From Oscillospiraceae bacterium (GTDB lineage Bacteria > Bacillota > Clostridia > Oscillospirales > Oscillospiraceae), in the NCBI GenBank assembly GCA_015067665.1, contig SVLZ01000001.1, forward strand, positions 17,357-81,356: a DNA stretch of 64,000 nucleotides, written 5' to 3'. The notes beneath the pieces are model-generated. The model worked only from the letters and a program-made list of their open reading frames with translations, did not search any database and had not been told where the DNA came from. Below, one piece after another: positions 53,337-61,103 of this stretch; within the stretch, counting starts at the first letter, position 1; every line of letters begins with the position of its first letter. The translations under genes and the position numbers were made by a program.

Positions 53337-53906
53337 TTACAAAATATGCAGGTGCTCCAAAAGGATCTTCAGTCCCAGCAGAATCAGAATCATACCGCCG
53401 GCCGCCTCTGCCTTCTTTTCGTAGCGGCTGCCGAAGATATTGCCGATCTTTACACCTGCTATGCACATCACACAGGTCACCACACCGATGAGTGCCATTG
53501 CCATCCAAATATTCACATTGCCAGCCATTGCCAAAGAAATACCGACTGCCAACGCATCAATACTGGTAGCCACCGCCATCACGAACATGGTCTTGACCGA
53601 CAGATCCGCATCGTGCTCCTCACAGCAGTCACATTTTGAAAAAGCTTCCTTCAGCATATTTCCGCCAATCAAAGCCAGCAAAACAAATGCCACCCAGTGA
53701 TCGAATGCCTCTATCTGCTTTGCAAACAGCGCCCCAAGGAAAAAGCCGATCACCGGCATAATTGCCTGAAAGCCACCAAACCATACACCGCAGATCAGGC
53801 CTTCCCGAAGGCCTGCCTTTTTCATCGAAAGTCCTTTACAGATAGACACCGCAAAAGCATCCATGCTCAAGCCAATGGCCAGCATTATCAGTTCTAAAAA
53901 GCCCAT
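53337..53906 (-). CDS. mntP: Manganese efflux pump MntP
   Basis: 189 residues; ATG at 53906. Six hydrophobic segments arranged as two repeats, each with an acidic motif: MLAIGLSMDAFAVSICKGL and VMAVATSIDALAVGIS. This is the MntP (DUF204) family pattern. A His/Cys/Asp-rich loop (KCDCCEEHDAD) between them may bind metal. It exports Mn2+ to avoid toxicity. No yybP-ykoY riboswitch is seen, and it is transcribed after a flavin reductase whose stop lies 2 nt upstream of its start. Confidence 0.9.
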   Translation of the reverse strand: MGFLELIMLAIGLSMDAFAVSICKGLSMKKAGLREGLICGVWFGGFQAIMPVIGFFLGALFAKQIEAFDHWVAFVLLALIGGNMLKEAFSKCDCCEEHDADLSVKTMFVMAVATSIDALAVGISLAMAGNVNIWMAMALIGVVTCVMCIAGVKIGNIFGSRYEKKAEAAGGMILILLGLKILLEHLHIL

Positions 53907-53908
53907 TT

Positions 53909-54415
53909 TTACTCCACAATATAGGCATCCGTGATCTGCCCGTAATAAGCCGTATGGAAATCTCCCTCCGGATAGTAGCGCTCCAACGCATCAGGGGCAA
54001 TGGCTTCTTTTACCTGCTCCTGCTTGTAAATCACCTTACACTCCAGCGTCAGAGGCAGCTCCCGGATGGCAGGAACAGAAACCGTCTCCCCCTCTTCCAA
54101 ATGAAGGCCCAGTTCTTTGATCTTATCCGTGTCTCTGCCGGACTTGGTGCCGCAAAAACCAAGGATGCGCTTATCATATTCGCCATAAGGCACATTGATG
54201 GTAAACTCCGGATTCTTATCTACCAAAGCCTTGGTATAGCGGCTTTCCCGGACATAGGCAATAAAAATAGGCTTACCCCATTGAATGCCCATTGTACCCC
54301 AACCGATGGTCATTGTATCTACCTGGCCGTCTGCTTTCGTGGTCATCAGCACGCCATTGCCTACCGCCTGCAAGATTTCGTTGGCATAGGAAAACGCATC
54401 AATCTTTCGCTTCAT
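53909..54415 (-). CDS. Flavin reductase-like domain protein
   Basis: 168 residues; ATG at 54415 with GGAGGG 6 nt upstream. It has the flavin-reductase/flavoredoxin pattern: GVLMTTKADGQVDTMTIGWG, PIFIAYVRESRYTKALVDKN, FTINVPYG and ALERYYPEGDFHTAYYGQI. It probably binds FMN and moves electrons between NAD(P)H or ferredoxin and an unknown partner. Its own promoter precedes it, and it is followed directly by mntP. Confidence 0.82.
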   Translation of the reverse strand: MKRKIDAFSYANEILQAVGNGVLMTTKADGQVDTMTIGWGTMGIQWGKPIFIAYVRESRYTKALVDKNPEFTINVPYGEYDKRILGFCGTKSGRDTDKIKELGLHLEEGETVSVPAIRELPLTLECKVIYKQEQVKEAIAPDALERYYPEGDFHTAYYGQITDAYIVE

Positions 54416-54442
54416 AATATCCCTCCAAAATAAGATAGCACC

Positions 54443-54471
54443 ATCATACCGCAAAACCTTCCAATTTGCAA
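54443..54471 (-). promoter_or_regulatory. Promoter of the flavin reductase - mntP pair
   Basis: Minus-strand TTGCAA (54471-54466), 17-nt spacer, TATGAT (54448-54443). Confidence 0.55.
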
Positions 54472-54542
54472 GCAGGAATTATCCGGCACTCTATAACACA
54501 TTCCTATGCATCCTAACACGCAAATATTTTCTTTCAGGAAAG

Positions 54543-54574
54543 AAAGCAGACTGCCGGATAGGCAGCCTGCTTTT
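54543..54574 (-). terminator. Terminator of plsY
   Basis: Stem AGCAG-A-CTGCC / GGCAG-C-CTGCT with a GGATA loop, overlapping the plsY stop and followed by CTTTCTTT on the minus strand. Confidence 0.6.
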
Positions 54575-55184
54575 ATTTCACTCTCTGTTCTTTTTTGATA
54601 GCGGTGCTTAGGCCAAACTCCGTGCCTTTATAGATCCGTACATAGTTTTCGATATGATTGAGGATCACAATAACCGTCGCCACAGATGCCGCCAGCAAAG
54701 GAAGCCAGCCAATAAAGAAAACGCTGAGGTATACGGGAAGCACCAGCACAGTAATGGTAGTACCGATGGTCAAGTAGTCAAAAATCAGCGTCACCAGCAC
54801 AACAACCGCCAGCACCAACAATGTAGCCCGCCAATCCACCACAAGCCACATTCCGATATACGCGGCAAAGCCCTTGCCGCCTCTGAACTTCATAAAGACG
54901 GGATAAATATGGCCGATCACGCAAGCAGAACCGGCAACAACTGCAATGCCTGCATACTGAGGAAACAGCAGCTTAGCAATGAGAGAGACTATCACACCCT
55001 TCGAAATATCGTGAAGACCAACAAGAATACCGGGGCCCCAGCCCAACGTCAGCACCGTATTGGCTGTACCGGGATTTCCGGCACCAACGGCACGAATATC
55101 TACCTTTTTATGCCGGGAAATATAAATTGCCATATTCGAGCAGCCAACCAAATAGCCGATGACCGCAACAAGCACATATGCCAA
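54573..55184 (-). CDS. plsY: Glycerol-3-phosphate acyltransferase PlsY
   Basis: 203 residues from a TTG at 55184, 8 nt after GGGGAGG; a GTG at 55193 is directly against that site and less likely. The membrane protein (about five helices) has the PlsY motifs: SNMAIYISRHKKVDIRAVG, then GAGNPGTANTV, LHDISKG and GHIYPVFMKFRGGKG. It transfers the acyl group of acyl-phosphate to glycerol-3-phosphate, making lysophosphatidic acid. The first motif is GAGNPGTAN instead of the common GSGNxGATN. PlsX is not adjacent. Confidence 0.85.
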   Translation of the reverse strand: MAYVLVAVIGYLVGCSNMAIYISRHKKVDIRAVGAGNPGTANTVLTLGWGPGILVGLHDISKGVIVSLIAKLLFPQYAGIAVVAGSACVIGHIYPVFMKFRGGKGFAAYIGMWLVVDWRATLLVLAVVVLVTLIFDYLTIGTTITVLVLPVYLSVFFIGWLPLLAASVATVIVILNHIENYVRIYKGTEFGLSTAIKKEQRVK

Positions 55185-55293
55185 AGAACGCACCTCCCCT
55201 AATAATCTTATTTTATCATATCAGGAAAATATTAAATATTCAATCCACAAAAACACGGCTTTTTTAATGGTATCTTAATAATTATATTAAAAA

Positions 55294-55330
55294 TCACAAA
55301 AAAACAGCGCCCGGAAAATCCGGGCGCTGT
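55294..55330 (-). terminator. Terminator of the RRE/kinase/peptidase operon
   Basis: Perfect 11-bp stem ACAGCGCCCGG / CCGGGCGCTGT with a 5-nt loop, followed by TTTTTTTG on the minus strand, after the last gene. Confidence 0.8.
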
Positions 55331-55349
55331 GGGTATGTAGGCTTCGTAC

Positions 55350-55634
55350 TTACCACGGGATCTCGATATGACCGTCGCCGTCCATGATCGGAGAGTCAGG
55401 ATCATCTACATTGCCGCCGGGCTCTTCGGTGGGATCCTCAGGATTTGTGGGGTTCTCAGGATTCGTGGGATCCTCAGGAACAGTAGGATCGCCGCCTTCT
55501 GTGGGCAGTTCAGTAGGATCCTCAGGAACGGTAGGCTCGGTTGCGCCACCGTTACATGCGCTGAGTACACCCACAAGCATCAACGTAGCAAGCAGGACAC
55601 ACACAAGACGCAGGAACATATTTTGCTTTTTCAT
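55350..55634 (-). CDS. Short Pro/Thr/Glu-rich lipoprotein
   Basis: 94 residues; ATG at 55634 with TTGGAGG 6 nt upstream, overlapping the stop of the peptidase gene as ATGA. Residues 1-27 are a lipoprotein signal ending in GVLSAC. The mature part is a low-complexity chain of PTVPEDPT / NPENPT repeats, and it ends with an acidic tail DSPIMDGDGHIEIPW. It has no enzyme domain. The coupling to the RRE-HprK-peptidase genes suggests that it is their substrate or structural partner. A plain surface spacer lipoprotein is the alternative. Confidence 0.75.
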   Translation of the reverse strand: MKKQNMFLRLVCVLLATLMLVGVLSACNGGATEPTVPEDPTELPTEGGDPTVPEDPTNPENPTNPEDPTEEPGGNVDDPDSPIMDGDGHIEIPW

Positions 55635-56113
55635 TGTTTACCTCCAAAAAATTTATTTTTGAGCCGGCTGCAGCCTCCAAGCAGCAGAAAAATTCCTCTG
55701 CGTACCGGGAAGAGCCCCATCCAAGCCCATTTGTACAGTCGGTACCTCTTAGAAGTAACGCTGTATAGTTTACCTTTTCGTTCAAAATCTGTGACGACTG
55801 CCAGTATCCAATTATTTTTTATGATCTCTTTTTCGCACTGGTTATCGCCGCAGCAGATACTGGTTTCTTCTTCTTTTTTGACAATTCGGTGTAGCACATA
55901 TTGCCCGCTTTCCCGCTGATAAAGGACAATATCTCCTTTTTCATAGGCTGCAGGCAGCGAGAGCAATACCCGATCACGCATATGGCGAAATAAGGGCCAC
56001 ATACTGTTTCCGGTCACCACCAAGCTGGCAGCGCCCCGCTCTTTAAGCTGAAGCTGTACCATGCCGATCAGCTGCTCCATAGGCAGCAACACCGTTTTCT
56101 TATTTGCTTCCAT
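55631..56113 (-). CDS. S24/S26-type peptidase, Sec11/SipW-like
   Basis: 160 residues; ATG at 56113 with GAGG about 9 nt upstream, overlapping the kinase gene by 14 nt. Signal-peptidase boxes: VVTGNSMWPLFRHMRDRVLL (Ser nucleophile), KGDIVLYQRESGQYVLHRIV and ICCGDNQ. The second box has HR where bacterial type I enzymes have Lys-Arg, so it should use a Ser-His pair like Sec11/SipW. There is no N-terminal membrane anchor, only a hydrophobic C-terminal segment (MGLFPVRRGIFLLLGG). It may cleave a leader or signal from a cluster product. Confidence 0.78.
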   Translation of the reverse strand: MEANKKTVLLPMEQLIGMVQLQLKERGAASLVVTGNSMWPLFRHMRDRVLLSLPAAYEKGDIVLYQRESGQYVLHRIVKKEEETSICCGDNQCEKEIIKNNWILAVVTDFERKGKLYSVTSKRYRLYKWAWMGLFPVRRGIFLLLGGCSRLKNKFFGGKQ

Positions 56114-56795
56114 TTTTCATTGCCTCGTAGGATACCATTGCCGCCTGGTCATCATTCCGGCAATAGAGCTGCCAAATCGGCGTTTCCCTCAGCAAAAGAT
56201 CCACAAGCTCCAATTGCCGACCGGCGCAGCCTTTATGGGAAAACTGCATACACTCCCTGAGAATGACCGGAACAGCCTTCATAGGGGTTATCGGAAAAAT
56301 CTCATTGATTTCTCCCCGCGTCAAAAACGCAACACCCCCAAGAGGAACGCCTACCGGGCAGGAAAGGTCGTTTTTTCCCGACCAAGGTGTACCGTAAACC
56401 ATCCAAACACCGCCTACGCGGCGAAGGACCGGCTTATCATCGTTAATGATCTGTGCGCCAAACAAGCGGCACCATTTTTCCGTATGGGTGGACTTGCCCG
56501 TGCCGGAGGGTGCAGAAAAGAGATAGGCTTTTCCACCCAGCATCACCGCAGATGCGTGGAGCTGGAAACCGTCAAAACGCAGCATTTCTACAGCAAACAG
56601 CGATCCGGTGGCCATATACTCTGCCGTATCCAAATCCCCGAACTGCGGATGCTGACTAAGCACCTGCCGGCAGTCGCAGGAAAGGGAAATATCCGCCTCC
56701 CCCGCTTCCTCGGTAAGATAGGGCATCGCCTGCTGCTTTGTCCGTCCGGAAAGCGTCATATCCACGATAAGGTCTGCAATCCGATACCGCGCCAT
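56100..56795 (-). CDS. HPr kinase-like protein of the RRE cluster
   Basis: 231 residues; ATG at 56795 with GGGAGG 7 nt upstream. The second half carries the P-loop FSAPSGTGKSTHTEKW, INDDKPVLRR and GTPWSGKNDL, as in the C-terminal domain of HPr kinase. The HPr-specific N-terminal domain is absent, and the N-terminal part looks different (RIADLIVDMTLSGRTKQQAM). Kinases of this kind occur in RiPP clusters, including lasso-peptide tailoring, where they phosphorylate peptide C-termini. It follows the RRE gene after 21 nt. Confidence 0.78.
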   Translation of the reverse strand: MARYRIADLIVDMTLSGRTKQQAMPYLTEEAGEADISLSCDCRQVLSQHPQFGDLDTAEYMATGSLFAVEMLRFDGFQLHASAVMLGGKAYLFSAPSGTGKSTHTEKWCRLFGAQIINDDKPVLRRVGGVWMVYGTPWSGKNDLSCPVGVPLGGVAFLTRGEINEIFPITPMKAVPVILRECMQFSHKGCAGRQLELVDLLLRETPIWQLYCRNDDQAAMVSYEAMKNGSK

Positions 56796-56816
56796 CCCGA
56801 TCCTCCCAGCTTGTAC

Positions 56817-57080
56817 TTACTTTACTGCGCCTACTGTCTTCAGATTTTGCAAAAACTTTTCTACGTCAGCCATTGCCTGCGCTTCAGACACCTCATAGCG
56901 CTCCGTCAGCACGGACACAAGACTTTCTTCACTCTGCTGCGTTTGCAGAGCATCCCATAGCAGAACACCCACAGCATTCAGAGTCACGATCCCGGCAAAG
57001 CTACGGGTCGCCGCACCAACCGGCACAAGTACCTGACTGCCAGCCACTTCCCGCAGCAGAAAATCCTCACTTCTGATCAT
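56817..57080 (-). CDS. PqqD-family RiPP recognition element
   Basis: 87 residues; ATG at 57080 with AGGAG 7 nt upstream. The sequence has the PqqD winged-helix form: an N-terminal beta hairpin (DFLLREVAGSQVLVPVGAAT), then GIVTLNAVGVLLWDALQ and a helical end (LVSVLTERYEVSEAQAMADVEKFLQNL). PqqD proteins bind the leader of a precursor peptide and present it to a modifying enzyme. No radical-SAM enzyme, lasso cyclase or transporter is adjacent, so the partner would be the HprK-like protein or an enzyme elsewhere. It is the first gene of the operon. Confidence 0.8.
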   Translation of the reverse strand: MIRSEDFLLREVAGSQVLVPVGAATRSFAGIVTLNAVGVLLWDALQTQQSEESLVSVLTERYEVSEAQAMADVEKFLQNLKTVGAVK

Positions 57081-57119
57081 TGTTTTTCTCCTGATTTAAG
57101 CGTTAATCATACACTGATA

Positions 57120-57149
57120 AGTATACCATAGCACCAAGGAAAGTGTCAA
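57120..57149 (-). promoter_or_regulatory. Promoter of the RRE/kinase/peptidase operon
   Basis: Minus-strand TTGACA (57149-57144), 18-nt spacer, TATACT (57125-57120). Its -35 overlaps the end of the acetyltransferase gene. Confidence 0.65.
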
Positions 57150-57724
57150 GGGCAATCCCAGTCCACGGTATCCCTGATTTCCGGGAAAGGAACCATAGCT
57201 TTGTTTTCTGCGCAACGCTCCGCAATATGCTTTTCCATCCACAAAAGATGGTACCATCCCCCGAATTTATAGCCGCAATCGCTCATTTTTCCCACTGTTT
57301 TGTACCCCATTCGGGTGTGGAAACGGATGGAGCTGTCGGTAAGATAGGGGCTCTCTCTGTCACAAGCCGCCACGCAGGCCTCTAAGGTACAGATATTTTG
57401 CATCTGTAATATGTTTTCAAGTGCTTCATAAAGGGCTCTGCCAATGCCTCTGCCTCGCACATCCCGCCGGATGTAGATACTGACCTCCACCGCCCAGTCG
57501 CAAGCCTTTCTGCGAATCAGCGGATGGGCATAGGCATAACCGAGTAGCTGCCCATCCTCTTCGTAAACCAAAAAGGGGTGGGTCTGCAGGATCTCCCGGA
57601 TGCGTCCGGCAAATTCCTGCGCCGTGGGTGCTTCATACTCAAAGGACACCGCCGTATTTTCCACATACCAGCCGTAAATAGCGGCAAGCTGGGCGCTGTC
57701 CGTTTCTCTTGCAATTCGGATCAT
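57146..57724 (-). CDS. GNAT N-acetyltransferase, phosphinothricin-acetyltransferase-like
   Basis: 192 residues; ATG at 57724, 1 nt after the stop of the DUF3786 gene, so probably coupled. It has the start MIRIARETDSAQLAAIYGWY, VSFEYEAPTAQEF, LLGYAYAHPLIRRKAC, VEVSIYIRRDVRGRGIGRAL (acetyl-CoA site R-G-x-G) and FHTRMGYKTVGKMSDCGYKF. The Pat/Bar subgroup acetylates amino-acid analogues or methionine sulfoximine-like amines. The natural substrate is unknown. Confidence 0.85.
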   Translation of the reverse strand: MIRIARETDSAQLAAIYGWYVENTAVSFEYEAPTAQEFAGRIREILQTHPFLVYEEDGQLLGYAYAHPLIRRKACDWAVEVSIYIRRDVRGRGIGRALYEALENILQMQNICTLEACVAACDRESPYLTDSSIRFHTRMGYKTVGKMSDCGYKFGGWYHLLWMEKHIAERCAENKAMVPFPEIRDTVDWDCP

Positions 57725-57725
57725 A

Positions 57726-58328
57726 TTACATATTTGCCTTGATGGCGGTAATCAGAATGTCCCCCGCCACTACCCGATCCTCGGGAGCAAAGCCTTCCTC
57801 AAAATTGTCAGAATAGAGCACCTGCGCCGAGGGCGGGAACTCCTCATCCCCCGCCCAAACCAGCAGACGGATCTTATAGTCCCCAATAAGCGCAAACGCA
57901 AAACCTGCATCCCCGTGATTTACCGCTTCTGCGCCCATCTTCTGTGCCGCCTTACGGAAGGCCTCCACTCTTGTGCCGAAGGTAAAGGCGGCCCGTGTCA
58001 GTACCCGCCCGGTGTAGGGTTTAATGTACAGTTCGCCCCAGGGCATCTCCCGGAAGGTCTTCCAATTGCCCAGCGCCGGGATATTTTTCCCCTCCAGCAA
58101 ATATCGCAGCAAAAAGGTCTGCACAGGCAGCGCAGGTGCAATTCCCTGCCCGTCTGTAATTTCCGCTGTTTCTGTAATGGTATAGGTTTTTCCCATCAGG
58201 TTCACAGAAAACGCGCCGTTATCCACCGGGATACCCAAACGGCTTGCAATTTCCGACTTATCTGCCTTGCTGTAAAGCTCTGCATAATAAGAAAACGGTA
58301 CTTCTTCTTTATTATTTGTTACTTGCAT
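57726..58328 (-). CDS. DUF3786 protein
   Basis: 200 residues; ATG at 58328 with AAGGAGAG 5 nt upstream. The family is recognised by its general layout: SYYAELYSKADKSEIASRLG, LPVQTFLLRYLLEGKNIP, WGELYIKPYTGRVLTR and LLVWAGDEEFPPSAQVLYSD. DUF3786 proteins are found mainly in anaerobes with corrinoid or acetyl-CoA pathway genes, and acsB and the corrinoid activator lie nearby. There is no established function, and no cysteine cluster is seen. Confidence 0.7.
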   Translation of the reverse strand: MQVTNNKEEVPFSYYAELYSKADKSEIASRLGIPVDNGAFSVNLMGKTYTITETAEITDGQGIAPALPVQTFLLRYLLEGKNIPALGNWKTFREMPWGELYIKPYTGRVLTRAAFTFGTRVEAFRKAAQKMGAEAVNHGDAGFAFALIGDYKIRLLVWAGDEEFPPSAQVLYSDNFEEGFAPEDRVVAGDILITAIKANM

Positions 58329-58358
58329 TATTTCTCTCCTTATCTTGCACCGCACCTA

Positions 58359-58408
58359 TCCCCTCTCCCGGGGAGAGGGTGGCTCGCCATAGGCGAGTCG
58401 GGAGAGGA
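58359..58408. repeat. Interspersed palindromic repeat
   Basis: CCCTCTCCCGGGGAGAGGG followed by GGCTCGCCATAGGCGAGTC and GGGAGAGG, a nested palindrome of the type scattered in gut clostridial genomes. Confidence 0.5.
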
Positions 58409-58436
58409 ACGGCGTGCAGAAAAGGTCTGCAATCTG

Positions 58437-58844
58437 TTAATGACTCGCAGAGCACTTCCCACATTCCTCATCCGCCCTTCGGGCACCTTCCCCCCGTGGG
58501 AAGGGATTTACAGCTGCATCTATTTCACTGCATACCGCATAAAACTGTTGCTTCACTTCTAAATTGGTAAACCGCAAAACCCGCAAGCCTTGTGCTTCTA
58601 AGTACTGCGTCCGGACGATGTCTTTCTCCGCTTCTAACGGGCGACTATGCTGACCACCATCTATCTCCACAACAAGTCGTGCCTGATGACAGTAGAAATC
58701 AACAATATAGTTCCCTATCACATACTGCCTACGAAAACGCAGTGCATATCTTTTCAGGAAGCAGTGCCACAGAAGGGATTCTTCTCTTGTCATTCGCTTT
58801 CGCAGCTGTTGCGATAACGGTGTCAGTTTGTTATTTCTCTCCAT
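58437..58844 (-). CDS. DUF559 nuclease-like protein
   Basis: 135 residues; ATG at 58844 overlaps the corrinoid activator stop as TGATG. It has the DUF559 / Vsr-like core: LTPLSQQLRKRMTREESLLW, RRQYVIGNYIVDFYCHQARL, then VVEIDGGQH and LRVLRFTNLEV. The Asp and Glu residues are those expected for a PD-(D/E)XK nuclease. Its C-terminal end runs into a repeat (58473-58505). Such small genes are commonly dispersed with repeats. It has no obvious link to the acetogenesis genes around it. Confidence 0.75.
   Translation of the reverse strand: MERNNKLTPLSQQLRKRMTREESLLWHCFLKRYALRFRRQYVIGNYIVDFYCHQARLVVEIDGGQHSRPLEAEKDIVRTQYLEAQGLRVLRFTNLEVKQQFYAVCSEIDAAVNPFPRGEGARRADEECGKCSASH
58473..58505. repeat. Palindromic repeat at the 3' end of the DUF559 gene
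   Basis: CGCCCTTCGGGC followed by CCTTCCCCCCGTGGGAAGG. It supplies the last codons of the DUF559 frame, so the coding end may be an insertion product. Confidence 0.5.
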
Positions 58845-60769
58845 CAATCTTCGCTTATGCTGGGGAAGAGAGAGCTGTTGGTGTGCGGCAGGAAGCAAGC
58901 TGCCACGAAAGCGTCCATATAACCGGGATATGTAGATAACTCAAGGTAAGTCATATTTGCGCCTACTTCTGCGCATTTCCGGTTTGCCTGATCGCTCATA
59001 ACCATCGCATAAGCACCGGTAAGGGAGGAATTTCCGATATATTGAAATTTCTCCAATTCCACATCCGGCAGCATACCGATGCGGATAGAATTTTTCATAT
59101 TGATGCCGGAGCCGATGCCGCCGGCAACATAGACCTTATCGATCACCTCTACCGGCATATCCACGCTTTGCAGAAGCGTATCGATAGCGGAGAAAATAGC
59201 ACCCTTGGCGCGGATAAAGTTATCGATGTCCACTTCGTTAATGGCAATCTCCCGACCGGTCTCGCTCTCATTTTCAAAAGCCAAAACATAGCGGCCCATC
59301 CCGTGCTCGTCCCGTTTGACACGGTCACCCTCACGGATAAAGAGTCCCTTTGCGTTAATGATGCCGCAGCGGAACAGCTCCGCAATAATGTCGATAATGC
59401 CCGAGCCGCAGATGCCCACCGGCTTCTGACCCTCGTCACCAACGACGGTCAAGCTGGGGATCATCGTCTCCTTATCGACGGTGCATGCCTCTACCGCGCC
59501 GTCGGTTGCCCGCATACCGCAGGAAATGTCACCACCCTCAAAGGCAGGTCCCGCAGAGCAGGCGCAGCTCATGAGGAAATCCCGGTTGCCAAACACGATC
59601 TCGCCGTTGGTGCCGAGGTCAATAAAGAGGCTCATTTCGTCCTTGTCCCAAATCATGGAAGCAAGCGTACCGGCAGTAATATCGCCGCCCACATAGGAGC
59701 CGATATTGGGCGCGATCTGCACATCCGCGAGGGGATTGGCAGGCAGCTTGAGGTCTCCCGCTTTTAAGCCTTCCCAACCGAAGAAGCTGGGGATATAAGG
59801 CTCCATACGCACCGGCTCTGCATCCACACCCACAAAAAGGTGGTTCATGGTGGTGTTCGCCGCCACGCACAGCCGCAGAATGGCATTTACGGAAATGCCA
59901 GCGGACTTGCACAGGTTTGCAATAATGGGATTGAGGGTCTCTTTTATAATGGCATCCTGCAAGTTTTTCTTGCCACCGGGGCGACCCTGCTGAATAATGC
60001 GGTTGATTACATCCGCGCCGTAGCGAATTTGACCGTTGCCGGAAGAACCCTTAGCGAGGATCTTACCGTTTGTCAGATCCACCAATACCATCGTGACCGT
60101 AGTGGTACCAATATCAATAGCACAACCGACAATTGCGGTATCTGTCGGAGCGCACACATCCATACAGAGGAAGGTCTCCCCCTTTTTCTCACCCTTAACG
60201 CAAACAGTAAAGTTATTTTCCCGGAGGACGGTTGCCAGCTTCTTCATTACGAAGAAAGGTACATCTACCTTCTCTACACCCAACTGTGCCTGCACCGCCC
60301 ACTGAAAGCGCTCCACATCCGGCATCGTATCGTCAAGTGTCGGTTCTGCCATCTCTACAACGACAGAAACAAAGTCATTTTCAAAAGCGATGCCACCGGC
60401 CATCATCTGCGCCTTGGCATCTTCAAAAATGGCAATTTCCTGCGGGCTGCTGAGGTCCGCGGTCTTCATCCGGGACTGGTATGCACTGGCAATATCCGGC
60501 ACAAAAACCGTGCAGTCGGTCAGTACCTTGCAATTACAGGACAGCCGCCAGCCGGCCTCATACTCCTCCTCACTAATATGCCGGGAGGGGAAAGTTTCTA
60601 CCTCACCGGAAATGAGCTTCACGCGGCACTTACCGCAAGAACCGTTACCGGAGCAAGGGGCATCGATGGCTACATTTGCCCGTCTCGCCAGCTCCAAAAG
60701 ATTATCGCCACTTTGGCAGGCGATACTAACCTCATTCCCGCCTTCAATTTGAAATACTACATTCGGCAT
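58844..60769 (-). CDS. acsV: Reductive activator of corrinoid protein (RACo), ASKHA ATPase
   Basis: 641 residues; the ATG at 60769 follows GAGG at 10 nt, and an 86-residue upstream extension covers a repeat region. The N-terminal ferredoxin domain has CSGNGSCGKC and a fourth Cys at about residue 80 (WRLSCNCK), a [2Fe-2S] pattern. A linker leads to the ASKHA-type domain (VGCAIDIGTTTVTMVLVDL, CVAANTTMNHLFVGVD, LFIDLGTNGEIVFGN, VYVAGGIGSGINM). It uses ATP to reduce inactive Co(II) corrinoid protein in the acetyl-CoA pathway. It is 0.8 kb from acsB on the same strand. Confidence 0.9.
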   Translation of the reverse strand: MPNVVFQIEGGNEVSIACQSGDNLLELARRANVAIDAPCSGNGSCGKCRVKLISGEVETFPSRHISEEEYEAGWRLSCNCKVLTDCTVFVPDIASAYQSRMKTADLSSPQEIAIFEDAKAQMMAGGIAFENDFVSVVVEMAEPTLDDTMPDVERFQWAVQAQLGVEKVDVPFFVMKKLATVLRENNFTVCVKGEKKGETFLCMDVCAPTDTAIVGCAIDIGTTTVTMVLVDLTNGKILAKGSSGNGQIRYGADVINRIIQQGRPGGKKNLQDAIIKETLNPIIANLCKSAGISVNAILRLCVAANTTMNHLFVGVDAEPVRMEPYIPSFFGWEGLKAGDLKLPANPLADVQIAPNIGSYVGGDITAGTLASMIWDKDEMSLFIDLGTNGEIVFGNRDFLMSCACSAGPAFEGGDISCGMRATDGAVEACTVDKETMIPSLTVVGDEGQKPVGICGSGIIDIIAELFRCGIINAKGLFIREGDRVKRDEHGMGRYVLAFENESETGREIAINEVDIDNFIRAKGAIFSAIDTLLQSVDMPVEVIDKVYVAGGIGSGINMKNSIRIGMLPDVELEKFQYIGNSSLTGAYAMVMSDQANRKCAEVGANMTYLELSTYPGYMDAFVAACFLPHTNSSLFPSISED

Positions 60770-61103
60770 ACAGAAAAAACCTCGCATTTCCACATTTTCC
60801 TGCATAGCATTATAGCACAAGTCTCCCCGCTTGTCTACCGACAAAACCGCACGATCGTATAACAATGTAGGGACACCCGTCCTCAGGTGTCCGCTGTTGC
60901 CGACTGTTGACGGACACCCCGGGAGGGGTGTCCCTACGACTTCTATCGGAAGCGCTGTAGGGAACGGATTTATCCGTTCCACGACGGTGCAGAGCAAGCG
61001 GAATGCATAAACGCATTCCCTCTGCAAAAAAGCACAAAAAAAAGCGGCGGGAGCAAGCCCCCGCCCTACGAGTTATTTTCATTGTTCTGCTTATCAAATA
61101 AAT
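60770..61103. repeat. Repeat-filled intergenic region upstream of the corrinoid activator
   Basis: Contains GTAGGGACACCC...GGGTGTCCCTAC inverted ends (60867-60937), then GTAGGGAACGGA...TCCGTTCC (60957-60980), a GGAATGC...GCATTCC pair and GCGGCGGG...CCCGCC (61044-61069). They look like several nested or stacked interspersed repeats. A minus-strand frame across it (60810-61097) is repeat-derived and not a gene. Confidence 0.6.

Noticed and set aside
53907..54415. yybP-ykoY manganese riboswitch for mntP
   Set aside because: The gene upstream is a flavin reductase ending 2 nt before mntP, so no leader exists.
60810..61097. Minus-strand frame of 95 residues
   Set aside because: Built entirely from repeat sequence, with Arg/Gly-rich random composition.
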